Origin: Bolinopsis microptera
Lineage: Eukaryota; Ctenophora; Tentaculata; Lobata; Bolinopsidae
Direction: 5' to 3'
Length of the DNA stretch: 64,000 nt
NCBI RefSeq assembly: GCF_026151205.1
Contig: NC_087075.1
Location: 4,562,359-4,626,358, forward strand
A model generated the notes under the pieces. The model was not told the DNA's origin, did not search any database, and saw nothing but the letters and a program-made list of their open reading frames with translations. A program made the translations under genes and the position numbers. Shown piece by piece: positions 10,644-20,558 of this stretch. The stretch's first letter is position 1. The number at the start of each line of letters is the position of its first letter.

Positions 10644-10698
10644 GTTATTTTGTTGGCATATCGGCTAAATTTGCAAAATGATTGAGCTGTAAGTGTAA

Positions 10699-10795
10699 CT
10701 TGTATCACGTCGTGACCCCCATCGTCCTGACGATACAGGGCCGGGGAGCCGCGCACTCGATCGTGCGCGGCGGGTCATACAGCGTATAGCACAGT
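10699..10795 (+). repeat. Hairpin-rich repeat, direct copy
   Basis: CTTGTATCACGTCGTGACCCCC leads into GCCGCGCAC-TCGATC-GTGCGCGGC (10748-10771) and GTCATACAGCGTAT. The same module lies inverted at about 12061-12172. No protein potential. Confidence 0.7.
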
Positions 10796-11204
10796 GTAAT
10801 TAGGGGGTGCACAATAAAAATAAACTTGCTCGGATTTAAAAAATTTTTGTACCACTGTTTTCTAGAGATTGTGAGAATTTTCACAACTGACAATACCAAA
10901 TTTTTTATACCTTTTTGGAAAGATTAGTGATCAGTTTCGCCTAGGTGCCATATTTGATGGTGCGCGGCTTTTGGAGCAAAAGTAGCTGTAAAAGTTGCGT
11001 AATTTGACCAAATTCGTCCAAATTTGACCATTTTTGTCGTATTATTCGGATATATCTTCAGTTCCTTAAATGAGATCATTCTGGAAATTGGCGACGACCT
11101 TCCAATAAAGCTTTCACAACTGTCCGAAAAATTTGGTGGATATCGGAGTTGATATAGTGATCAAAATGGGGCAAAATACGCTGCTTTTAGCTGTAACATA
11201 ATGT

Positions 11205-11430
11205 CTGATGGTTGGATATGCTTTAAATTTTTCGGACACTTTCCTTGTAATGTGTAAGTCTATGAGTAACTATGAACTAGTAAGCTTACCAATTTTTGTT
11301 GCAATTGGAGGTCGGGAAGGATACTCAATATCTATTTGTTTGAAGAAAATTGTGCTGGCCGAAATTAGCGCTAAAAAACCATCCTACAGTCGGCACGCGC
11401 GGCTCACTGTCGATGGCGCACTACCTAGAG
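11205..11430 (+). repeat. Dispersed repeat, copy 2
   Basis: Shorter copy of the 9560-9970 repeat, lacking the second AGCGGC and some CATACAG units. Confidence 0.7.
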
Positions 11431-11988
11431 TGTAACTATCAAAACTAGCCGGAGATCCAAAAGACAATATATTAAAATTGAGCTACTATTTTAGGATTTC
11501 TCAGCCAAAATTCCATACATAATTAATTCATTATAAATTTATTATTTTCACTCCACAGGCATTTTCCTTTGTAGGTTTACAACCTACCTAGACGCGCGCC
11601 GAGTTGGACTCGTCGACGGTCCAATATATGAAACAGATATTTTACGAGTATCACCCGTTAAATTTTCCTTGGAGAACTTCGCCGCTTCGACGCGCCGCGC
11701 AAACTAGCAATCTTGCTTCGCAACAGTAAAATAACATTGTTGGTATCGACGTTACCAACTTTATTATTTTTTTAAAAAGAAGCTGATTTTAGAAACCAAG
11801 GAATTAAAGTTACCGTCCTAACATTAAATCGCTGATTTTATTTATAGATAATTTTTTTCCCTTTTCTCCCTTCAAAACATTCCAGTACGTTGTGCAGAAA
11901 GTTGGAGATAAAGCCGTAGTACGTAAATATAGCATTGCACTGGATCGAACTTGTAGAGTGTGTTGACACACGCTGTAACCCCTTTTGA

Positions 11989-12172
11989 GCGCGCGCGAAG
12001 CGCGCGCGGCCGGCCGGCCGCACGAGAGGTATACAACGTGTAGCAAAGAGTGTGGTTTCCTTGTCATACGTTGTATGACCCGCCGCGCACGAAGTGCGCG
12101 GCTCCCCCTGTAGCGTCGAAGACGCTATAGTGAAGCGGCAGTGGGGGTCACCGCGTGATACAAGTTGGTTGC
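11989..12172 (-). repeat. String of short hairpins with 3-nt loops
   Basis: Four perfect stem-loops follow one another. GCGCGCGC-GAA-GCGCGCGC is at 11989-12007, GTCATAC-GTT-GTATGAC at 12063-12079, GCCGCGCAC-GAA-GTGCGCGGC at 12082-12102 and TAGCGTC-GAA-GACGCTA at 12111-12127. The last three are the inverted version of the module at 10699. A single-stranded transcript would be highly structured, as in structured UTRs of retroelements. Confidence 0.75.
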
Positions 12173-12230
12173 GGGTTAGTGTAATGTTTTTATTTATTCT
12201 GGCTCCCAATTTGTAGACTTTTGAAACAAA
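12164..12230 (+). repeat. Dispersed repeat fragment shared with 49048-49112
   Basis: GTTGGTTGCGGGTTAGTGTA through GGCTCCCAATTTGTAGACTT is nearly identical at the two loci. Confidence 0.8.
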
Positions 12231-12374
12231 CAATGAAACAAACAAACAAACTTGTTAGACACTAAATGTATTATTGACTATTTTTAAGTAACTACACATT
12301 TTATTGGAGGACTTCGCCGCTTCGACGCGCCGCGCGAACTAGCATTCTTGCTTCGCCGAGCAACGATCTCGATG

Positions 12375-12391
12375 GGTTGACATCGTCAACC
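12375..12391. repeat. 7-bp-stem hairpin in a repeat
   Basis: GGTTGAC-ATC-GTCAACC. The preceding 60 bp (GGACTTCGCCGCTTCGACGCG..TTGCTTCGC) also occurs at about 11674-11730. Confidence 0.7.
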
Positions 12392-12599
12392 AACACATTT
12401 TATTAAAAATGAATTTGAGATGGTTTCATTTGTACTTTTTAAGAGTAGCTGGAAATCCAAACGTCCGGGATGCGGGAGAGGGGGCCGGGGTTTTGAAATT
12501 CAGACACACCCGGACAGGGGGAGGCCTGAAAATCTGCGATTTTGGCGGACGTCGTAACTTAGGACTCGTAAGTAGATCAATCATAGATGGCCCTTTAAG

Positions 12600-13396
12600 T
12601 GGCCCTGATCAATGAATAATCGAAACCCTAACCCTTTGTAATTGTATTATATACTATGGTATACTGGCATAGTACACTGCATAAACTTTCCTAGCTGGGT
12701 AACATAATTTATTATTGGCCATTTTACGAAAATTGGGTGGACCGTCGCCAGTGTCTCCTTTTTATACAGTTATAATTATAATTATATGAAAGTATGATCA
12801 AGGAAGTAATTAGACCGGACTTCCTTATATGGTCATATCACGTGATCAAGACGGTTTTTCGACGAAAACTCGTCAGGGCACAGGGGAGCATTTGAAAAAG
12901 GTAAATAGTATTGTAGTGAGCAAATACGAAGACTGGGACCACAAGAAAAAACATTGTTTATGGTTTCCAACTGAAAAAGTGCTGGAAACTTTAGATCTGA
13001 TTTGTTATTCATGAACTTTTAAAACTGAGGATTTTCGATATTTTATCATTTAACTTTTATTGGGTCCGTGTTTAGCTCTTCAGTGGGATTAGGTAAAAGC
13101 TTCAGATCACCTAACCATGTGCTTTCGCGCCACCCCATGACATAGGGTTAAAATGCTCCCCTGGCGAGATATTGGCGAAAAACTGTCTCTATCACGTGAT
13201 ATGACCGTATAAGAAAGTTAATCTAATTTCTCGTTAGGGTAGGGTTTCAGCATATGCTTTTGTTAAGGATTGGGTTAGGGTTAGGGTTGGGATCAGATTA
13301 TGAGGGTTGGGGTTTTGAATAGTCGTTCAGGACCAGCTAGAGAACGGGTTAAAGAAGTCACGTGACCGTCGAGTGTAGAGTGATTAATCATCATCC
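12600..13396 (+). mobile_element. Telomere-motif TIR element, copy 1, with an inverted partial copy
   Basis: 13080-13396 matches the element at 30005-30423: CATGACATAGGGTTAAAATG, GCGAGATATTGGCGAAAAAC, ATCACGTGATATGACCGTAT, two TTAGGG clusters (about 13230 and 13272) and the terminal GTCGAGTGTAGAGTGATTAATC. 12610-12890 carries several of these blocks reverse-complemented (CGAAACCCTAACCC; CACGTGATCAAGACGGTTTTTCG). The region is therefore a broken foldback. It has no coding capacity. Confidence 0.65.
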
Positions 13397-13617
13397 ATAG
13401 TATAACTCTAGAGAGAGTGTGGTCATCCTCTGGAGCCATTATATCTTCACGACGCGACGTTCAAGTATTGGTAGTAATAATCTTAAGCATCGCGCAGTTG
13501 TTATGTATGTGCACGAGAATTGGGATTTGGTAAAGTTGTGCATCGAACGTTAGCTTCAGATATGTTTCTGAGTGTTAATTTTACCAGTATTTTTACCAGT
13601 AGTTAATTATCATGGTA

Positions 13618-13990
13618 CTTTACCAGTACTAGCAGGAACCCGTATAATATAACCCTAAACGGTGTCAAGACTCAAAATACTAAAATAATTATTACCTATT
13701 TAAATCGCGTTTTTGACACCACTTGGGGGTCCAAATTTTAGGCTCTAAAATCATTATTAATTGGCCAATTTTTTATTTTTTCATGCTGATTTGAAGGCCA
13801 TTAAAGCATTTGACCCAGTCAAAAAAGTTTCAGTTGTATATCTTTTACGGTTTTTGCGGAAAGTCGTGTTAAAGTTGATGCCGTGGTGTCAGTAAAATGG
13901 CACAGATAAATAAATATATATATATCGTCTCGCTTTATATATAGTAAGATATATATAATATATATCGTCTCGCTTTATATATAGTAAGAT
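13618..13990 (+). repeat. Dispersed about 370-bp repeat, copy 1
   Basis: Starts ACTAGCAGGAACCCGT and ends with a tandemly doubled ATATATCGTCTCGCTTTATATATAGTAAG. An inverted copy is at 31366-31707. I see no terminal inverted repeats or ORF; a Helitron- or SINE-like non-autonomous element is possible. Confidence 0.75.
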
Positions 13991-14084
13991 TGATATCCCC
14001 CTGAGCTGCTGACCGTCAAATTCGAAGTTGTATTGTTGTCTTAACAAGACTTTCATTTTGTCCGCTAATGGGGCTACTGCATGC

Positions 14085-14306
14085 TCTGAAGGTCAGCCGG
14101 AGCTTAATTTCCTGCCCACCGCTTGGTATTGGGGAACGTCTTGGGCCTTGCGGCTTTGCATCTTCAACTGCTCCAGTAATCAATCCACCATGGACCATGA
14201 AATAGTGGCACAGTTTACTCACTTCTAGCGGGATGTGGCCACAAGTTACTTTAACGGGAAAAACTCCCTCTTTCTTTAGTCTACACACTGCACACGAGAA
14301 GCGATC
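14085..14306 (-). pseudogene. HIRAN-like domain fragment
   Basis: The minus-strand frame contains SCAVCRLKKEGVFP, then CGHIPLEVSKLCHYFMVHGG, then RRSPIPSGGQEIKLRLTFRA. The order GHxPxE, a hydrophobic stretch, GG, then SGGxEIxLxLxF matches a HIRAN-like module that I know from predicted proteins of cnidarians and other invertebrates. The same RRSPIPSGG/EIKL segment is present, broken, inside a transposon at 29846-30629. No start or splice sites define a gene here, so it is likely a remnant. Family naming is from memory of the pattern and moderately sure. Confidence 0.5.
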
Positions 14307-14383
14307 AATGTTTAGAGACATTATTATTATAATATCACAGTGCTGGCAAGCACGAGCGGTGTCTTTATTGGGGGTATACTATG

Positions 14384-14441
14384 TACCCCCTTTACTATTG
14401 TACCCCCTTTACTATTATACCCCCTTTACTATTATAACCCC
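14384..14441. repeat. Tandem repeat of TACCCCCTTTACTATTA type
   Basis: Three to four imperfect 16-17-bp copies. Confidence 0.85.
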
Positions 14442-14467
14442 TTTGGTACTCGTCGGAAGCCTCTTTC

Positions 14468-14486
14468 GTGCACGCGAAGCGTGCAC
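14468..14486. repeat. GAA-loop hairpin
   Basis: GTGCACGC-GAA-GCGTGCAC, same design as the hairpins near 12 kb. Confidence 0.75.
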
Positions 14487-14806
14487 TCCGGCAGGAGTTT
14501 TTCAGGCATTAAGACTCATCGGAAGTCGTTCAGCAGATTTATTTTTAGTTCAAAACATTCTAATTTGATGTCAAAGATGACAGGAATTTTTTATTAAATA
14601 CTTTTCAAACTTTACAGAGTACAGCAATTACAACGAATGAAATAAACTCGAATAAAATATTGCCCCCGTCTGTAAAATCTGTCGGGAGACCAAACACGGT
14701 ACTGCACAGTAAAACTTGCCCGCAATTACATGGCCCCGATATGATTTTTTAAAATGTGAAACAAAATTGTGATAAAATAAATGTGTGGTGAAGAATGTGA
14801 AACAGT

Positions 14807-15772
14807 TCAAATTTCTTCAGACGAGGCTGATACAATGTTCTTATCAGAGCTGACAATCTTATTGTTCCTTATGAAATGAACTCTGTTAGGCTCTGCTTTC
14901 CTCTTCTCTTTCAATTCCTCCCAGAGCTTCTTGTAAGCTCTCCTTTCTTCCACTGATCTGTCTGGGCAAATGTAGATACTTTTATAGCCCTCTTTTGTGC
15001 GTAGTAGTTTCGCTTTTCGCAGCACCTGAGTAACCATGTCAGAGCTATTTAGAGATAGTTTAGTTGGTCGTATTAATGTGCCCACTCTCTTCAGACCAAC
15101 TCTACAACAGTCACGAAAAGAAGGTTTCTCGTCTATCTCACCAAGAACTTCAGCAACTTTGTTTTCTAACTTCTCGCCGTCGGATTCACTTATTCCGTAG
15201 ATTACGACGTTTCTGCTTCTTTCATCCTTTTCAGCTATTGTCTTAACTGCAGTACAGATCTTCTTTGGCGTAAGAGCAGCTGCACAAGTCTTTTTCAGGG
15301 CAGAAGAATATGATTTCATTTCTGTCTGCACAGTTGTTTGAACAGACTTGAGTTCTTCGTCCTTCTTTTCAATGAGCTGCTTCTGCAAATCAATGACAGT
15401 TTTCTGCTCTGCGATTACTGAAATGTTCTGTTTATCTACTCTCTCCGCAGCCATTTGCAAATGAGGAGCCGCATAACGATTCAAAATGAAACAAACAGTT
15501 TGCAGCCAATCACACAGTTTTTCTTTCGAAACTGATCGCTTGTTCAGGTTTTTCAATACTAGATCTCCGTATTCCTTAACATCCAGTTCATGGCACATTT
15601 CATTAAAAACACTGTTTGTAGCTCTCGCTACCTGATCTGCATGTCTGGCACTAAACAGATCATCATTATCGGGGTCATCGACCAAATGCTTCGTATGTTC
15701 ATGGTATGAGTACTGCATCGTGTATATTCCAATGTACAGTTCTTGTATACAGGCTACACAACGATCACACAA
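14807..15772 (-). CDS. Non-LTR retrotransposon ORF1-like protein
   Basis: The 321-residue ORF has a heptad-like, Gln/Glu/Lys-rich coiled-coil region around residues 105-150. A segment follows with RSRNVVIYGISES, then RVGLKR..RPTKLSL, then RRAYKKLWEELKEKRK and RVHFIRNNKIV. This is the order of the RRM-like RNA-binding domain of LINE ORF1 proteins (nucleic-acid chaperones that coat the element RNA). The first 100 residues are unfamiliar. No ORF2 lies downstream on this strand. The 3' region (about 14590-14806) ends in a segment that recurs at 39015-39095, so this may be an ORF1-only element or a 3'-truncated LINE. It is opposite in direction to the LINE at 16.0 kb. Confidence 0.65.
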   Translation of the reverse strand: MCDRCVACIQELYIGIYTMQYSYHEHTKHLVDDPDNDDLFSARHADQVARATNSVFNEMCHELDVKEYGDLVLKNLNKRSVSKEKLCDWLQTVCFILNRYAAPHLQMAAERVDKQNISVIAEQKTVIDLQKQLIEKKDEELKSVQTTVQTEMKSYSSALKKTCAAALTPKKICTAVKTIAEKDERSRNVVIYGISESDGEKLENKVAEVLGEIDEKPSFRDCCRVGLKRVGTLIRPTKLSLNSSDMVTQVLRKAKLLRTKEGYKSIYICPDRSVEERRAYKKLWEELKEKRKAEPNRVHFIRNNKIVSSDKNIVSASSEEI

Positions 15773-16025
15773 TAAAAATAGTTATGTTGAGATTTTAAAG
15801 AAATTTGCATAAAATACTCGCCAGCACTGTTATACGAAATTCGGTAAAAAACCCAAAATCGCCATATTCAGGTGCCTTAAAAACCATGTTAAAATTGAGT
15901 TAGAGATCTGAAATTTTTCAGGGCGTCTAGACGTTGACCAAATCGACTGCAAAAAAAGTTTCAGGTTTCAGGAGCATCGGGAAGTGGGTTTTCTAGAACC
16001 CCTGTTTTACGATAGATTGTCGTGA
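15773..16025. other. Spacer between two retroelement genes
   Basis: The minus-strand ORF1 promoter region and the plus-strand truncated LINE meet here. I see no feature. Confidence 0.4.
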
Positions 16026-16430
16026 TACATATATAGGCGTGGTCTTGTAGGCCACGTGAAGGAACTTTACTTACATCTGCTTAACACCACAGCAGCACAG
16101 ATATGCTTCTCAGCGCTGATACCCTCCTCTAATGACTCTTATATCAATGACAGGTTACGTATCATCAACGAGGAGATCAGAAACCATATAACTTGGCTCC
16201 ACAACCACAAGCCGGAAGTCAAAGATAGGATCTTCACCTTCACAAATGAGAAGATTGGCGACCAAAGCACTTATTCGCCCAGCACAGGCTTCAAACTCAG
16301 TCAGAGAGGCCAAAACATGCTCTGGCTTCGCCTCAGGGAAGGTCTGAGGAAGACATTACGCCTCCCCCGATTAAGTTACCACGAGGGCAACAAAGCAAGA
16401 CGCAGCACTAACAGGTATAGCGATGACTAA
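16026..16430 (+). pseudogene. LINE ORF1, C-terminal part with esterase-like (SGNH) signature
   Basis: The frame is open from 16026 but begins mid-domain, so the N-terminus is lost by 5' truncation. Visible are QICFSALIPSSNDSYINDRL, then RIINEEIRNHI, then STGFKLSQRGQNMLWLRLR. This matches the pattern ..SxIxPR..NxxIxxxNxxI....GxHLxxxGxxxL found in the esterase domain of CR1-type ORF1 proteins. The catalytic Ser block lies upstream and is missing. The stop overlaps the ORF2 start in ATGACTAA. Confidence 0.6.
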
Positions 16431-19400
16431 ATCTACATCAAAGAGGTCCCGGCACTCCCTTAGGTTCCTGTGTTGGAACATCAACCACTCTCGGGACAAA
16501 ACTGAAGGACCTAAAGTCGACATACCCGAAATCCAAGATATCTTCAAAAGCCACGATATCTTTGCACTGCAAGAAACTAAAGGGGAGATTAACTTTAGTA
16601 ACTACTGCTGCTTTAACTCAAACCGAAAGGGGTCAAATTCTGGTGGTGTCTGTATTGGAGTCCATAAAAGCCTACAAGCCGGTGTAACTCATGTCCAGAT
16701 GAACGCCTCGGAGGACATCGTTGTAGTTAAGCTGAAAGCCAACTATTTTGATCTTGAGAGGAACACCTATTTAGTTAATGTATACGACTCTCCAACCAAT
16801 GGTTCTTTCAAGAAGCGGAGAAGAGATATAGAAACTGAAGTCAGCAACTCAACTCTAGAACACCTCCAAGATCTCTTCAAAAGCCACGATATCTTTGCAC
16901 TGCAAGAAACTAAAGGGGAGATTAACTTTAGTAACTACTGCTGCTTTAACTCAAACCGAAAGGGGTCAAATTCTGGTGGTGTCTGTATTGGAGTCCATAA
17001 AAGCCTACAAGCCGGTGTAACTCATGTCCAGATGAACGCCTCGGAAGACATCGTTGTAGTTAAGCTGAAAGCCAACTATTTTGATCTTGAGAGGAACACC
17101 TATTTAGTTAATGTATACGACTCTCCAACCAATGGTTCTTTCAAGAAGCGGAGAAGAGATATAGAAACTGAAGTCAGCAACTCAACTCTAGAACACCTCC
17201 AAGAATTCCTGGCAGATATACCGCTCAGCGAGGATGTCATTCTTCTCGGTGACTTTAACGCTAGAACTGGCACAATGGATGACATGATGTCTGACAATAG
17301 ACACCTGAAAGACTACGAACTTAACGCCCATTACTGCAAACAGCTGACGAAACGCAACAACTCGGACCTTAAGCTGAACACAAACGGGCGACCCTTCATC
17401 GAACTCCTGCAAACAACTGGTCTAGTCATTCTCAATGGTAGGACCCTGGGTGACATTTTTGGTGCACCCACTTGTATTCAACGCCACGGTGTTAGCACTG
17501 TTGACTATATCTGCGTATCCACGAGTCTCCACGATAAAATTCGCCAACTCAAAATCGAGAGCATATCCCAGTACTCCGATCACAGGCCACTCTCTATGAC
17601 TATCTCTACCAATCACCTAAAGAGGATCTCTACCAGTTATGACACTAAAGACATCCAGGATGCACCCAAATCCTTCAAATGGAACAGATCAGAGAATCTC
17701 TCTGCCGACTCAGCAACCCAGTTTCGCTCGGCACAGAATGATCAGACATTTAAGGACAAAATAGAACACCTCCTTAACCAACCAGCGAACACAGCAGACG
17801 AAGCAACACGGCTCAATAGAGATTTGGTCGCAACATACCACAACCTTGCGAATTCGGTTACTACAACCAAACGTGGAACACGTACTAACAAGAAAAAATG
17901 GTTTGATCTTAACTGCAGGCGTGCGAAAAGTGCGGCTAGTAGAGCTGACAGGAATGCAAATCGCAACCCACACAGCAATTTCCTTCGCAATCAGCACTTT
18001 CTCAAAAAAAAGGAGTACCGGGCTATTAAGAGCACGAAAAAGGGGAAATATCTGTTTGAGATGAATCAAAAGATAAACGAAAGTGGTAATGTTAACTGGG
18101 CGGCGCTCAAGCAACTGTCCGAACAACACAAAGATGAAGAGCCATTTGACATTTATGATCTTCTCCTCTTTCATAAATTTTTTAACGACCTTTACAACCG
18201 TAAGTGTAGTAAGAATCACCACGCAGATGATGACGTCGTCTCTACTCCCACAACCGACGAGCTGCAGAACACTAAAAACCTAGTCGACAGTTTGAATCGA
18301 GACTTCACCTTACAGGAGACAAAAGATGCGATCAAGAAACTGAAGAACAACAAGAGTGTGTCCGATGACCTGATATCAAACGAGATGCTGAAAAACTCCA
18401 ACGAGCAACTCCAACTTGTTCTAGTTAAGCTTTTTAATGCCTGTCTTCAGTGCGGAACCTACCCTTGGAACAACTCTATCACCACTCCACTCCATAAAAA
18501 GGGTGACCGTCAGAACCCCGATAACTATCGGGCCATTACCATTGGCAGCTGTCTTGGCAAGCTATTTTCGAACTTGCTCCTTAAACGGCTGATAGAATTT
18601 AGGGAAATAGCTTGTCCCGACCGACCGTATCAACTGGGATTCAGGAGTGGAGCACAATGTAATGACCACTTGCTCACCCTGAACACTATCATAGAGAAAT
18701 ATGTCAAAAAAGAGAAGAAGCGACTATTTGCCTGCTTCGTCGATTATCGGAAGGCGTTTGACAGTGTATGCAGGGATGCACTTCTGTTCAAACTGGGCAA
18801 CATGGGTCTCTCAGGCAATTTCTTCACTTGCATCAGCCACATGTATAACAACTCGTCAACCCGAGTTAAGCTGATCCAAAAGCTCTCCGCTGCTATCGAC
18901 GTTACCATCGGCACAGAACAAGGGCACCCGATGTCCCCTGAGCTCTTCAAAGTTTATATCCACGAGCTTTCCATCAGACTCGAACAAATCGAAGAGTTGA
19001 ATGTCCCAATTTTAAACGGCATCAAAGTAAGCCACCTCCTATGGGCTGACGACTTAGTCCTCCTAGCACTTGACGCGTTCAGCCTACAATCGTTGCTGAA
19101 TTGCTTGCACGACTATGCAGAAAAATGGGAGTTATCAGTTAACATCGACAAAACCAGTGTGATGGTCTTCAATACAAGCTCACGAACACTTAAATGTTCT
19201 TATGGCTTTAAACTAGGAAGCCTGGACATTATACCAGTAAAAAGATACTGCTATCTCGGAATCCAATTCTCTCTGAATGGATCGTTTAAGCAAGCTATCG
19301 ACGAACTTAGGAAGAAAGCTCTACGCTCATTCTTCTCAATGAGGCGAATTATCAACACGAAAGCGCTCACTACCAGCACGATGCTTAAACTCATCGATAG

Positions 19401-20334
19401 TCTAGTAAAGCCTGTAGCGACCTATGCATGTCCCGTCTGGCTCTCATCAACAAACATCGTAAAGGCTATCCTGTCGAAAAAAGAAGAAGTGAGCCTGCCT
19501 AAATCTGCAGCTAAAGATCCGCTCGAAACAACTCATCTGAAGATTCTCAAATGGATACTAGGCGTTCACAAGAAAGCTAATAACAACTTCTGCTATGGTG
19601 ACACTGGTAGAACCCCCTGGACAGTTACCGTCATTCCCCAATGTTTAGCTTACTTCCATCGGGCATCCCTGGCGGTAGAAGGTAACGTGAACACTCTTTT
19701 GCACCACACCTTTCAAGAGCAAAAGCTACTGAATCTAACCTGGTATGATGCGTGGTCAACTATTGCCAAGATGAGTACAGTCTCCAAGCCGCAGTTATCA
19801 CCCACCCTAGACGCTTGTGAGTACATACATGAGACATTTGTTGACCATTGGAAGAGAGATCTCCTCAACCAGCCCAAAATGTCTTTCTACACAGCGGTTA
19901 AATTCGAGTTTGGCGAAGAACCCTATTTACAGCTCCCCTGCCGGCTTAAAAGGGTCAATATTGCTAAACTCCGATCTAGCAGTCACGATCTTAGGATAGA
20001 AAAAGGTCGCTACACCAAAGATCAACTCAACACAGCTCTTAAAACGTGTCGCTTCTGCTGCTCCTCAGAAACGGATGTCATACGTTTTTTAGAGGAGCTC
20101 CCCTTCTTTGAAACTCCTATTCTAGAAACCGAAGACCACGTCCTAACTGAGTGCCCCTACTACCATCAACTCAGGTCCAACCTCTCTGACAACCTCAAAA
20201 GCCTGTTGATGCTAAAAGAATATGGAGCAATAATGAACTCACCCCATATAAAAGAGTTCGGGAAGTACCTTACAGACTCCTCAAATCTACGTAATCCTCC
20301 TAAAACGTCCCTTAACCCTCGCAAACAGATGTAG
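16423..20334 (+). CDS. LINE ORF2: endonuclease-reverse transcriptase
   Basis: The 1303-residue frame performs target-primed reverse transcription. The AP-type endonuclease begins FLCWNINHS (about residue 14). Residues about 37-147 are then repeated in frame (333 bp, second copy from about 16865), including FALQETKGE with the catalytic Glu. The rest of the domain follows: LLGDFNAR (about 275) and YSDHRPL (about 384). The RT core has HKKGDRQNPDNYRAI, FVDYRKAFD (about 771), the unusual EQGHPMSP in place of RQGxxLSP, and LLWADDLVLL with catalytic Asp-Asp (about 872). A CxxC..HxxxxC zinc-knuckle (CRFCC..EDHVLTECPYYHQLR, about 1209-1256) ends the protein. The duplication probably disables nicking; RT looks intact. 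Clade by motif only. Confidence 0.88.
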   Translation: MTKSTSKRSRHSLRFLCWNINHSRDKTEGPKVDIPEIQDIFKSHDIFALQETKGEINFSNYCCFNSNRKGSNSGGVCIGVHKSLQAGVTHVQMNASEDIVVVKLKANYFDLERNTYLVNVYDSPTNGSFKKRRRDIETEVSNSTLEHLQDLFKSHDIFALQETKGEINFSNYCCFNSNRKGSNSGGVCIGVHKSLQAGVTHVQMNASEDIVVVKLKANYFDLERNTYLVNVYDSPTNGSFKKRRRDIETEVSNSTLEHLQEFLADIPLSEDVILLGDFNARTGTMDDMMSDNRHLKDYELNAHYCKQLTKRNNSDLKLNTNGRPFIELLQTTGLVILNGRTLGDIFGAPTCIQRHGVSTVDYICVSTSLHDKIRQLKIESISQYSDHRPLSMTISTNHLKRISTSYDTKDIQDAPKSFKWNRSENLSADSATQFRSAQNDQTFKDKIEHLLNQPANTADEATRLNRDLVATYHNLANSVTTTKRGTRTNKKKWFDLNCRRAKSAASRADRNANRNPHSNFLRNQHFLKKKEYRAIKSTKKGKYLFEMNQKINESGNVNWAALKQLSEQHKDEEPFDIYDLLLFHKFFNDLYNRKCSKNHHADDDVVSTPTTDELQNTKNLVDSLNRDFTLQETKDAIKKLKNNKSVSDDLISNEMLKNSNEQLQLVLVKLFNACLQCGTYPWNNSITTPLHKKGDRQNPDNYRAITIGSCLGKLFSNLLLKRLIEFREIACPDRPYQLGFRSGAQCNDHLLTLNTIIEKYVKKEKKRLFACFVDYRKAFDSVCRDALLFKLGNMGLSGNFFTCISHMYNNSSTRVKLIQKLSAAIDVTIGTEQGHPMSPELFKVYIHELSIRLEQIEELNVPILNGIKVSHLLWADDLVLLALDAFSLQSLLNCLHDYAEKWELSVNIDKTSVMVFNTSSRTLKCSYGFKLGSLDIIPVKRYCYLGIQFSLNGSFKQAIDELRKKALRSFFSMRRIINTKALTTSTMLKLIDSLVKPVATYACPVWLSSTNIVKAILSKKEEVSLPKSAAKDPLETTHLKILKWILGVHKKANNNFCYGDTGRTPWTVTVIPQCLAYFHRASLAVEGNVNTLLHHTFQEQKLLNLTWYDAWSTIAKMSTVSKPQLSPTLDACEYIHETFVDHWKRDLLNQPKMSFYTAVKFEFGEEPYLQLPCRLKRVNIAKLRSSSHDLRIEKGRYTKDQLNTALKTCRFCCSSETDVIRFLEELPFFETPILETEDHVLTECPYYHQLRSNLSDNLKSLLMLKEYGAIMNSPHIKEFGKYLTDSSNLRNPPKTSLNPRKQM
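16532..17200 (+). repeat. In-frame 333-bp tandem duplication within the endonuclease
   Basis: 16532-16864 and 16865-17197 are almost identical. Breakpoints lie at CCAAGA-type microhomology (TCCAAGATAT, CTCCAAGATCT, CTCCAAGAATT). Confidence 0.92.
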
Positions 20335-20558
20335 TACTCGAACTTTATTTACTGTATTACCTTAAATTATTATAGACGATCTTCTTTTATTTTCGTGAAA
20401 TTGTAAACGGTTAAATTTTTCTATTTTTAAATGATTCAGTTTTAATAATTTTATTTATTCATTTATTCATTCTTGTATAGCCAAGACGAGTCCGTTAGTG
20501 TTCTCTCTGGTAATTTCATGTTTAATCCTGTTTAATCCTGTTTAATCCTGTTTAATCC

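Larger units (their letters stand above)
16026..20558 (+). mobile_element. LINE copy A (CR1/Jockey-like), 5'-truncated in ORF1
   Basis: Contains the end of ORF1, a complete ORF2 and a 3' UTR. The UTR has a short ATTTATTC run, then four TGTTTAATCC units at the very end (about 20520-20558). Ending in short tandem repeats rather than poly-A is usual for CR1-related LINEs. Copy B follows with no spacer. Confidence 0.85.

Noticed and set aside
13231-13290. Chromosome end marked by TTAGGG
   Set aside because: Only a few short clusters, inside a repeated transposon-like unit that also occurs at 30 and 48 kb.
17710-18222. Minus-strand ORFs within the LINE (also at 21.1-21.8 kb)
   Set aside because: Antisense shadows of ORF2.
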